From positions 1-5,033 of the forward strand of contig QIHJ01000339.1 in NCBI GenBank assembly GCA_003229065.1: a stretch of DNA of 5,033 nucleotides, read 5' to 3'. The position numbers and the translations under genes were made by a program. The notes under the pieces were generated by a model that saw only the letters and a program-made list of their open reading frames with translations, did not search any database and was not told the origin of the DNA. Shown piece by piece: positions 1 to 5,033 of the stretch (the first letter of the stretch is position 1; each line of letters starts with the position of its first letter). This DNA is from Candidatus Dadabacteria bacterium. Its GTDB lineage: Bacteria; Desulfobacterota_D; UBA1144; Nemesobacterales; UBA2774.

Positions 1-678
1 AAAAAAATCATAACCGTAGAGGACCCCGTCGAATATCAGATACAGGGGATCAATCAGATACAGGTAAACTCCAAAGTAAACTTGAGTTTCGCAAACGGCC
101 TCAGATCCATACTGCGTCAGGACCCGGACGTAATACTCGTGGGTGAGATTCGTGACAAAGAAACAGCCGACATAGCGATTCACGCGTCGCTTACGGGACA
201 CCTGGTGTTCTCGACTCTGCACACAAACGATTCCGCAAGTGCCATCACCAGATTAATAGATATGGAAATCGAACCGTTCCTCGTTGCTTCAGCCCTTATG
301 GCCGTAATTGCACAGAGACTCCTGCGTATTCTCTGCCATTCCTGCAAGGAGCCCTATGAGCCCCATTCAGACGAGCTGCTGCGGATAGGCTTAAAGCCCG
401 AGGAGCTCGTTGACGGCATACTATACCGTGCAAAGGGCTGTGAAAAGTGTTTTGGCACGGGCTATAGCGGGAGAATGGCAATATTCGAAATGCTTCTGAT
501 CGACGACGAAATCAGGAATTTAACACTAAGCCATGTCGACTCGGGGCAGATAAAGAAAAGCGCAGTCGAGCACGGCATGACGACACTAAGGCAAGACGGA
601 GCGGACAGGGTAATAAAGGGACAGACTTCTGTAGACGAAGTAATACGCGTAACAGATGAAGAGAATGTTAGTGCTTAA
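1..678 (+). CDS. gspE: Type II secretion ATPase GspE, C-terminal part (5' end outside window)
   Basis: This is the hexameric cytoplasmic ATPase that powers pseudopilus assembly. The reading frame is open from base 1, so the gene begins upstream; the TTG at 82 lies inside conserved sequence and is not a start. 225 residues are visible, against roughly 500-570 for a full GspE, and the Walker A loop is missing off the left edge. Visible landmarks, counted from base 1, are the Asp box [10 protein letters not shown] (residues 4-13), the Walker B region with [15 protein letters not shown] (38-52), and the His box [13 protein letters not shown] (65-77). The zinc-binding tetracysteine element has C112-x2-C115 (bases 334-345) and C147-x2-C150 (439-450), followed by GTGYSGR. 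The four-cysteine element and gspF directly downstream favour GspE; the related PilB and retraction ATPases are less likely. The end carries the usual GMTTLRQDG...VDEVIRVT motif. Stop is TAA. Confidence 0.96.
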   Translation, partial: KKIITVEDPVEYQIQGINQIQVNSKVNLSFANGLRSILRQDPDVILVGEIRDKETADIAIHASLTGHLVFSTLHTNDSASAITRLIDMEIEPFLVASALMAVIAQRLLRILCHSCKEPYEPHSDELLRIGLKPEELVDGILYRAKGCEKCFGTGYSGRMAIFEMLLIDDEIRNLTLSHVDSGQIKKSAVEHGMTTLRQDGADRVIKGQTSVDEVIRVTDEENVSA

Positions 679-730
679 GCCATACTAGTTAGGGCAGATG
701 GGTTAATATACAATTTCACAATAATAAAAT
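679..730 (+). other. gspE-gspF intergenic gap
   Basis: This 52-base spacer, AT-rich in its right half, is the longest gap in the operon. It has no clear Shine-Dalgarno ahead of the gspF ATG: the bases before the start are AATAATAAAAT. TATACAAT at 707-714 resembles a -10 box, but the hexamer 17 bases upstream of TACAAT (TAGTTA, 686-691) matches the -35 consensus at only three positions. No terminator-like hairpin with a T-run is present, so readthrough transcription from gspE is expected. Confidence 0.5.
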
Positions 731-1936
731 ATGCCGGTATATAAGTACAAAGCAATAGACGGGGCCGGGAAATCGGTGCAGGGTATTATTGATGCCGATT
801 CACCCAAAGGCGCAACAGACAAGCTAAAACGCCAGGGTGTTTTTCTTTCCTCCTTAAATGAAGTAAAAGAAGGGCGAGCCCGGAGTATTTTTCCTTTTAA
901 AGGTATAAATATTGCGGAGCTTGCCGTAACCACCAGACAATTCTCCACTTTGATATCGGCCGGGCTTCCTCTAGAGGCCTCTCTCACTGCGCTTTCCGAG
1001 CAGACTGAAGACAAGAGGCTCGGTCAGGTGCTTACGCAGGTAAAGGACAGGATAAGCGAAGGCAGCTCTTTGGCTAACGCACTGGGCGAGCACCAGAACA
1101 TATTCTCGGACCTCTACATAAATATAGTAAGGGCCGGAGAGGCAAGCGGTACCCTTGACATAGTTCTCTTGAGACTTGCGGATTTTCTCGAGAAGCAGGC
1201 TGCTCTTACCTCTCGTGTCAGAGGTGCGCTTATCTATCCGATATTTATGTTTGTTATTGGCGGTGGAGTACTATTTTTCACCATGACTTTTGTAATTCCA
1301 AGAATCGCCAAAATATTTGAAGAGAGCGATAGCGCTCTTCCTCTGATGACTGTTATACTTGTTAGTATAAGCGAGTTTCTGAGCAACAATATACTTTTTA
1401 TGCTGATACTACTTGCCGTAACCATTTTCGCTGCTCTGCGCTTTAATAAAACGGAGCGGGGTAAGATGTTTTTTGACCGTCTGTCGCTTAAGATCCCCGT
1501 GTTCGGCAAGATCACGACTATGGTTGTGATAGCGAGGTTTACACGCACCCTGGGGACTCTTCTCTCAAGCGGAATCCCGCTTCTGGACGCCCTTGAGATA
1601 GGTGAGGCGGTTATGGGTAACGAGGTATACGGCAAGACTCTAGAAGAGGTAAGAATTAACGTAAGGGAAGGAGCAAGCCTGGCGCAGCCGCTCAGGGACA
1701 GCGGCGTATTCCCGCCGCTTGTAACCCGTATGATAGCAGTCGGAGAGCAGACGGGTGAAATGGAAGAGATGCTTGTTAAGGTTGCAGACATTTACGACCA
1801 GCAGGTCGATACCATGGTCTCGACTCTGACTTCTCTACTCGAGCCTGTTATGATAGTAATAATAGGCGCAATTATGGGCTTCATCGTATTTGCTGTGCTG
1901 CTGCCCATATTTAATTTAACATCAACCATTGGTTAA
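731..1936 (+). CDS. gspF: Type II secretion inner-membrane platform protein GspF
   Basis: GspF is the polytopic inner-membrane protein at the centre of the T2SS assembly platform. It links the GspE ATPase to pseudopilin extraction and insertion. The 401-residue length is typical. The N-terminus MPVYKYKAIDGAGKSVQG is the family's usual opening, which fixes the ATG at 731 despite the lack of a visible Shine-Dalgarno. Two homologous T2SSF domains are visible: about 67-190 (TTRQFSTLISAGLPL, then RAGEASGTLD) and about 267-391 (ARFTRTLGTLLSSGIPL, then AVGEQTGEMEEM). Predicted membrane segments lie near 168-190, 219-236 and 370-392. The internal duplication is normal for the family. Type IV pilus PilC is a paralogue, but the pseudopilin set downstream assigns this copy to the T2SS. 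Its TAA stop overlaps the gspG ribosome binding site. Confidence 0.96.
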   Translation: MPVYKYKAIDGAGKSVQGIIDADSPKGATDKLKRQGVFLSSLNEVKEGRARSIFPFKGINIAELAVTTRQFSTLISAGLPLEASLTALSEQTEDKRLGQVLTQVKDRISEGSSLANALGEHQNIFSDLYINIVRAGEASGTLDIVLLRLADFLEKQAALTSRVRGALIYPIFMFVIGGGVLFFTMTFVIPRIAKIFEESDSALPLMTVILVSISEFLSNNILFMLILLAVTIFAALRFNKTERGKMFFDRLSLKIPVFGKITTMVVIARFTRTLGTLLSSGIPLLDALEIGEAVMGNEVYGKTLEEVRINVREGASLAQPLRDSGVFPPLVTRMIAVGEQTGEMEEMLVKVADIYDQQVDTMVSTLTSLLEPVMIVIIGAIMGFIVFAVLLPIFNLTSTIG

Positions 1937-1942
1937 GGAGGT
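1935..1942 (+). promoter_or_regulatory. Strong ribosome binding site for gspG
   Basis: AAGGAGGT is a near-perfect anti-16S complement, nine bases ahead of the gspG ATG at 1952, and it overlaps the last bases of gspF. It is the strongest Shine-Dalgarno in the operon. This fits the need for the major pseudopilin to be made in excess over the other subunits. Confidence 0.85.
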
Positions 1943-1951
1943 AGTACTCAA

Positions 1952-2380
1952 ATGAAGGCACAAGGCGGTTTCACACTTATTGAGATTATGGTTGTTCTGC
2001 TGATAATAGCAGGGCTCGCATATATCGTGGGCACAAACGTAATGGGTAGTTTCAATAAGTCAAAAGTAGAACAAACCAAAATTCAGATTAAGAGCCTGGA
2101 AGGCGCACTAAAGCTCTTTAAGCTGGATAACAGTTTTTACCCGGAGACGCAGCAGGGGCTGGACGCTCTTATACAGATACCCACCGTTGGAAGAGAACCG
2201 TGCTGTTACTCCAAGGAAGCATATCTTGACGGCGACCAGGTACCGCTTGACGGTTGGAAGAGCGAATTTATTTACATAGGCCCGGATCAGACGGGTGACG
2301 GCAGCTACGAGATAATATCTTTTGGTGAAGACGCCGTAGAGCAGACCGAGGACGATATCTCAAGCCGCACCATTCAATGA
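1952..2380 (+). CDS. gspG: Major pseudopilin GspG
   Basis: GspG is the principal subunit of the periplasmic pseudopilus. The 142-residue length is normal. The prepilin leader is MKAQGG, with predicted prepilin peptidase (GspO/PilD) cleavage between G6 and F7 and Glu5 of the mature protein present (FTLIE). A single hydrophobic helix spans about 7-30. The middle (NSFYPETQQGLDAL, 60-73) is the family's usual stretch after the helix. The C-terminal part (PLDGWKSEFIYIGP, then SYEIISFGEDAVEQTEDDIS) matches the GspG calcium-binding loop region, where acidic residues of the TEDDI type bind the ion; ion binding is inferred here. Unusual points are a vicinal cysteine pair C84-C85 and DGW where DPW is common. 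The gene is preceded by a strong Shine-Dalgarno, and its TGA overlaps the gspH ATG. Confidence 0.95.
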   Translation: MKAQGGFTLIEIMVVLLIIAGLAYIVGTNVMGSFNKSKVEQTKIQIKSLEGALKLFKLDNSFYPETQQGLDALIQIPTVGREPCCYSKEAYLDGDQVPLDGWKSEFIYIGPDQTGDGSYEIISFGEDAVEQTEDDISSRTIQ

Positions 2381-2892
2381 ATAAAGACCGGGGCTTCACG
2401 CTCATAGAGCTTATGGTAGTCATATTGCTGATAGCGGCTTTTGTCATGATTGCACTCCCGAAAATTAAGACCGGGACTGAGATAAACATCAAGAGCGCTG
2501 CAAGTAGCCTGACGGCTACCATAAAATATCTCTATAACGAAGCGGTGTTCAAAAAAAATATATACAAGCTCGCCTTTAATATAGAGGAAAACGAGTACTG
2601 GATAGAGACACTGAGCGGGGACGAATACGTAAAATCAACAGATCCCTACCACAGAGTGCGGAAGCTCCCAAACGGCGTATATTTCAGAGATGTTGTAACC
2701 GAGCGGAGTATCGGACGAAGCACACTGGATGATGACGAGGAGTTCATACTCTTCTTACCTACGGGGTTCGTAGAACCCGCGGCAATCCACTTGAAGACTG
2801 ATGACGAGAACAAAAACTATACTCTGGAAACAAAGCCGTATACCGGCGGGACAAGGGTGTACAACGAATATGTCGAGCTCCTCAGGCGATAA
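2377..2892 (+). CDS. gspH: Minor pseudopilin GspH
   Basis: GspH is a minor pseudopilin thought to join the shaft to the GspI-J-K tip complex. The protein has 171 residues. The leader is MNKDRG, with predicted cleavage before F7; FTLIEL carries Glu5, and a hydrophobic helix runs to about residue 28. The GspH-type globular domain follows, with the late signature [14 protein letters not shown] (126-139) and a closing glycine/strand element [11 protein letters not shown] (153-163). The ATG overlaps the gspG stop as ATGA, and no Shine-Dalgarno is visible, so translation probably depends on coupling to gspG. An eight-A tract at 2551-2558 lies in the coding sequence (codons for F-K-K-N) without disrupting it. 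Assignment as GspH rests on gene order plus the C-terminal motif; the sequence is divergent. Confidence 0.88.
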   Translation: MNKDRGFTLIELMVVILLIAAFVMIALPKIKTGTEINIKSAASSLTATIKYLYNEAVFKKNIYKLAFNIEENEYWIETLSGDEYVKSTDPYHRVRKLPNGVYFRDVVTERSIGRSTLDDDEEFILFLPTGFVEPAAIHLKTDDENKNYTLETKPYTGGTRVYNEYVELLRR

Positions 2893-2920
2893 CAAAATTA
2901 AAGTTCATGAAGACGTTCAC

Positions 2921-3313
2921 ATGCTTGCAGGTAAAGGGGGGCGGTCATCCGGCATGGGAGGATTTACCCTCCTCGAGGTCATTATCGCTGTTGCAATATT
3001 GGGAGCGTCCCTTGCTATATTGCTCGGAGCGGTCAACAAAAATTTATTAATGGCCGCCCGCTCGAAAAACCTTTCCATTGCATCCTCCCTTGCTCAGCAA
3101 AAGATGGGCGAGATCGAGCTTGCCGGGTATCCGGAGGTGGGGGAGGAGCAGGGAGTGTTTGAAGAAGCGCCGGGCTTTAACTGGTATCTGACTGTACTGC
3201 CCTATGATATAGAGCAACTCGGCACCGAGATCAGGGTGGTGCTTTTAACGGTAACCTGGGATGAAGGACAAAAGGAATTTACAGTTGCGACGGCCATATC
3301 AAACTACAGATAA
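2921..3313 (+). CDS. gspI: Minor pseudopilin GspI
   Basis: GspI forms the core of the pseudopilus tip complex with GspJ and GspK. The conserved part begins [20 protein letters not shown], with cleavage predicted before the Phe and Glu5 present. The body ([36 protein letters not shown]) matches the small GspI fold. From the ATG at 2921 the protein is 130 residues, the usual GspI size, and the 14-residue leader carries a Lys and an Arg. Three other in-frame ATGs exist. 2801 and 2870 lie inside gspH and give long leaders, while 2954 gives only M-G-G ahead of the cleavage site. 2921 is chosen because it avoids gspH, keeps a basic leader, and has a weak GAAG eight bases upstream. The start is uncertain; the gene identity is firm. 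Confidence 0.88.
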   Translation: MLAGKGGRSSGMGGFTLLEVIIAVAILGASLAILLGAVNKNLLMAARSKNLSIASSLAQQKMGEIELAGYPEVGEEQGVFEEAPGFNWYLTVLPYDIEQLGTEIRVVLLTVTWDEGQKEFTVATAISNYR

Positions 3314-3950
3314 GGGATTTACCCTTATAGAGGTACTTGTTGCGGTATTTATAGCGTCGATAGTTCTGACTATACTCTATGCCTCATTTTTTCAGATAAT
3401 AAGGGCCAAGGAAAGGGTCGAGCAGGAGCTCGAGCTCTATCATGAATCCAGAGTGGTAATGTCGAAAATGACAAAGGATATTGCGACGGCATTCGAGAGA
3501 GGAAACGTCACATCTGAATCTAGAGACACAAGCTTCCAGTATTTTGAGGGCTCGAAAAACGGGGATTTCAGCACCCTCACGTTCACCTCACTCTCCAGGA
3601 CTCCGACCCCGGACGCGAGGGAATCTGATCAAACGGAGATCAGTTATTTTGTCGAACCCCTGCCCGATTCTGAGCTATTTGCGCTAATGAGAAGGGACAA
3701 CCCCAGAATGGGCACTGAAACAGGGGGTACTCAGTTTGCTCTGTCCGAGCGCATAGTAGGGTTTACGCTCACTTATATAGGCAGCTCAGAGCTTGATCTC
3801 GGGACCGACGATATTACAGTAGAGTGGGATTCAAATAATACCCTGTCACTGCCGGACGCTGTGAATATAAACTTAATCATGAGAAGCCCCAGAGGAGAAG
3901 ACATAGAGTTCAACGCGCTTGTAGTAATACCGGTAATGGACGGAAATTAG
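3261..3950 (+). CDS. gspJ: Minor pseudopilin GspJ
   Basis: GspJ is a tip-complex pseudopilin that binds GspI and GspK. From the ATG at 3261 it has 229 residues, within the family range. The prepilin site is DKG before [20 protein letters not shown], with Glu5 present. The region after the helix ([23 protein letters not shown]) and the ISYFVEP strand with later LMRRDNP are typical of GspJ. The 5' end overlaps gspI by 53 bases. An alternative start is TTG at 3285, giving an 11-residue leader; it has AAGGA at 3272-3276 with an eight-base spacer, a better ribosome site than the ATG has. Both starts leave the mature protein unchanged. The stop is TAG (3948-3950), with an in-frame TAA at 3957-3959. 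Confidence 0.9.
   Translation: MKDKRNLQLRRPYQTTDKGFTLIEVLVAVFIASIVLTILYASFFQIIRAKERVEQELELYHESRVVMSKMTKDIATAFERGNVTSESRDTSFQYFEGSKNGDFSTLTFTSLSRTPTPDARESDQTEISYFVEPLPDSELFALMRRDNPRMGTETGGTQFALSERIVGFTLTYIGSSELDLGTDDITVEWDSNNTLSLPDAVNINLIMRSPRGEDIEFNALVVIPVMDGN
3272..3276 (+). promoter_or_regulatory. Possible ribosome binding site for a TTG start of gspJ
   Basis: AAGGA lies eight bases ahead of the in-frame TTG at 3285, inside the end of gspI. The ATG at 3261 has only CTGGG in front of it. This site may set the true gspJ start, with either choice removed when the leader is cleaved. Confidence 0.4.
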
Positions 3951-3970
3951 CTATACTAATACAAAGGGAA

Positions 3971-4573
3971 ATGCATACACAAATGAAGGCTATAAAGTAC
4001 AAACTAAAAAAAGTCAGGAAAAAAGAGTCTGAAAAAGGGATAGTGCTGGTGCTGGTGATAATTATCATAGCCATCCTGACAATATTGGTCGGAGACATGA
4101 TATATTTCACTCATATCGACACTGAGATATCTTCCAATACCAAAGATCAAATGAGAGCCCGCTATATAGCTAAATCGGGCATTCATGTCGCTGCCGGCAC
4201 TCTGAAAGCACAGGCGCTTGAGGAGCTTACCGACGTTTCGACGACTCTCAGTCTGGGTGTGGACAACTCAGAGGGCTACTGGGCGATAAACGTGCCCTTT
4301 TTCCCCGTCGGCGATGGAGGTGTAACGGTTACAGTTATCGACGAGCGCTCAAAAGTAAACCTCAACGCTCTGATAAGTCCCTCCACAAACAGGGTAGACC
4401 AGCAGGTGCTTACAGAGCTCCAGGAGCTTTTTAAGTATCTCGAAGTAGAAGATAGCAAATCGGAGCGATTTTTAGCGAGCTTGACTAACTGGCTCGACGC
4501 TCCCCTGGCTGGAGCTAAGAACGACCAGGACTCACAAGGGGCTAACAGCGGATTTTACACTAGCCTAGAATAG
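3971..4573 (+). CDS. gspK: Pseudopilin GspK, N-terminal 200 residues ending at an in-frame amber codon
   Basis: GspK is the large pseudopilin that caps the pseudopilus tip. The leader is 23 residues and very basic (KLKKVRKK), ending ESEKG; cleavage is predicted before Ile24, followed by a highly hydrophobic helix (IVLVLVIIIIAILTILV). Position 5 of the mature chain is Leu, not Glu, as is characteristic of GspK. Family landmarks follow in order: ARYIAKSGIHVAAGTLKA (63-80), VTVIDERSKVNLNAL (120-134) and LASLTNWLDAP (168-178). The frame stops at TAG 4571-4573, in the middle of the conserved FYTSLE-x-PYGIKDGPLDSL stretch, so this product is truncated relative to the family (usually about 300-370 residues). 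ATG 3983 is an alternative start: AAAGGGA at 3963-3969 is too close to 3971 and rather far from 3983. Without readthrough, the rest of the inserted alpha-helical domain and the C-terminal strands are lost. Confidence 0.9.
   Translation: MHTQMKAIKYKLKKVRKKESEKGIVLVLVIIIIAILTILVGDMIYFTHIDTEISSNTKDQMRARYIAKSGIHVAAGTLKAQALEELTDVSTTLSLGVDNSEGYWAINVPFFPVGDGGVTVTVIDERSKVNLNALISPSTNRVDQQVLTELQELFKYLEVEDSKSERFLASLTNWLDAPLAGAKNDQDSQGANSGFYTSLE
4571..4573 (+). other. In-frame amber (TAG) codon interrupting gspK
   Basis: TAG occupies codon 201 of gspK. The codons before it read F-Y-T-S-L-E and those after read P-Y-G-I-K-D-G-P-L-D-S-L, which together form a normal GspK segment with exactly one residue replaced by the stop. 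There is no frame change. One base change would restore a sense codon such as CAG (Gln), GAG (Glu) or AAG (Lys). Whether it is a mutation, an error or a recoded codon cannot be decided here. Confidence 0.85.
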
Positions 4574-4610
4574 CCCTATGGCATAAAAGACGGCCCTCTC
4601 GACAGTTTAC

Positions 4611-4615
4611 AGGAG
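4611..4615 (+). promoter_or_regulatory. Possible internal ribosome binding site after the gspK amber codon
   Basis: AGGAG sits six bases ahead of ATG 4622, which is in the gspK frame and 48 bases beyond the amber codon. Spacing and sequence are close to ideal. It may be fortuitous, since it encodes the conserved LQEIRM segment, but it would allow a restart of translation after termination at 4573. Confidence 0.4.
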
Positions 4616-4621
4616 ATTCGC

Positions 4622-5033
4622 ATGATTGACGGAATGGACGATGAATTCTATAATAGGATTAAGCATTTTGTAACCGTCTATCCAAAGGATAAAAAAATAA
4701 ATTTTACCACAGCGTCTAAAATCGTACTAATGGCTGCTATAAAAGGCGCAACCGTAGCATCACTTGACCTCGAAGAGGGTAATGAGAAAAAGCAGAACCG
4801 CGAGCCTATAGAAGTTACGGACGATATGGCGGAGCAGATAGCGGACGATATAATAGCATCAAGAGAGGAAGACATCATCATCAGCCAAGGCAGGGCAAGG
4901 GAGATTGCGAGGGAGGCAGACCCCACTGCCGAAATCAGCGCAGGACTGGTCGGCGTTGCGTTCAGCTCCGGTAAGAGCGATATATTCTCTGTAAAAGCCG
5001 TAGGAAGCCTGGGTGAGTACAATCCCACTAAGA
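4622..5033 (+). CDS. gspK: Pseudopilin GspK, C-terminal part after the amber codon (3' end outside window)
   Basis: The gspK frame is open from 4574 to the window end, 153 codons without a stop. 4622 is the first in-frame ATG and has a good Shine-Dalgarno; homology itself begins at 4574 with PYGIKDGPLDSLQEIRMIDG. This half holds the helix-hairpin-like segment DSLQEIRMIDGMDDEFYNRI, then the GspK strand and NTAS-like element VTVYPKDKKINFTTASKIVL, and near the edge the closing SDIFSVKAVGSLGEYNPT. That resembles the final strand region of GspK, so the end is probably close beyond the window. A highly acidic linker sits between (DLEEGNEKKQNREPIEVTDD). A product starting at 4622 would lack the leader and helix, so it could not be inserted as a pseudopilin alone; it would have to associate with the N-terminal piece. 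Joined by readthrough, the whole is at least 354 codons, a normal GspK. Confidence 0.75.
   Translation, partial: MIDGMDDEFYNRIKHFVTVYPKDKKINFTTASKIVLMAAIKGATVASLDLEEGNEKKQNREPIEVTDDMAEQIADDIIASREEDIIISQGRAREIAREADPTAEISAGLVGVAFSSGKSDIFSVKAVGSLGEYNPTK

Noticed and set aside
686..714. Sigma70-like promoter with -10 TACAAT.
   Set aside because: The -35 partner matches only three of six positions, and AT-rich spacers commonly give such matches, so it is not listed as a promoter.
1319..1340. Short hairpin potential (AGAGCG, loop ATAG, CGCTCT) resembling a terminator stem.
   Set aside because: It is inside the gspF coding sequence, has no T-run after it, and is short enough to arise by chance.
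1234..1791. Long minus-strand open frame inside gspF.
   Set aside because: The plus-strand GspF is unmistakable across the same bases. The minus-strand product has no recognisable features and reflects codon composition.
2551..2558. Eight-A tract in gspH as a programmed slippage site.
   Set aside because: The reading frame and family motifs continue normally on both sides, so nothing calls for a frameshift. It remains only a possible sequencing weak spot.
3426..3437. Perfect 12-base palindrome GAGCTCGAGCTC, which could be an operator or site.
   Set aside because: It lies inside gspJ and is fully explained by two consecutive Glu-Leu codon pairs (GAG CTC GAG CTC) in the conserved helix.
4678..5028. 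Long open frame on the minus strand opposite the end of gspK.
   Set aside because: It is low-complexity Ser/Ala/Ile-rich sequence opposite clear GspK coding sequence, with no recognisable domain, and is a shadow of the real frame.

Overview
The window is a continuous run of type II secretion system (T2SS, general secretory pathway) genes, all on the + strand, in the canonical order gspE-F-G-H-I-J-K. It suggests a diderm (Gram-negative) bacterium. The base composition is near balanced, AUA isoleucine codons are common, and the cassette layout resembles that of Deltaproteobacteria/Desulfobacterota-type or similar environmental lineages. The sequence alone does not allow a firmer taxonomic placement.

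Layout: 1-678 is the C-terminal part of the secretion ATPase GspE, cut by the window's left edge. A 52-base gap (679-730) follows, then gspF (731-1936), the inner-membrane platform protein. The five pseudopilin genes come next: gspG (1952-2380, major pseudopilin, strong Shine-Dalgarno), gspH (2377-2892, ATGA overlap with gspG), gspI (start near 2921, end 3313), gspJ (start 3261 or 3285, overlapping gspI) and gspK (3971 onward). Overlaps and short gaps indicate a single co-transcribed, translationally coupled operon. No RNA gene, terminator, mobile element or CRISPR array was seen. gspC, gspD, gspL and gspM are not in the window and may lie outside it.

How the genes work together: GspE hydrolyses ATP at the cytoplasmic face and, through GspF, drives assembly of a periplasmic pseudopilus. 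GspG forms the shaft, and GspH, I, J and K form the tip complex. The pseudopilus is thought to push folded exoproteins through the outer-membrane secretin (GspD, not seen here).

The most notable point is in gspK. An in-frame amber codon (TAG, 4571-4573) interrupts it after residue 200. The same reading frame then stays open to the window end (153 codons) and continues the GspK family sequence without loss or shift. This could be a nonsense mutation or sequencing error, stop-codon readthrough or recoding, or a gene split in two, because a good ribosome binding site and in-frame ATG sit just downstream (4611-4624). The gspJ stop is also TAG, with an in-frame TAA two codons later, which is weakly compatible with TAG being read as sense.
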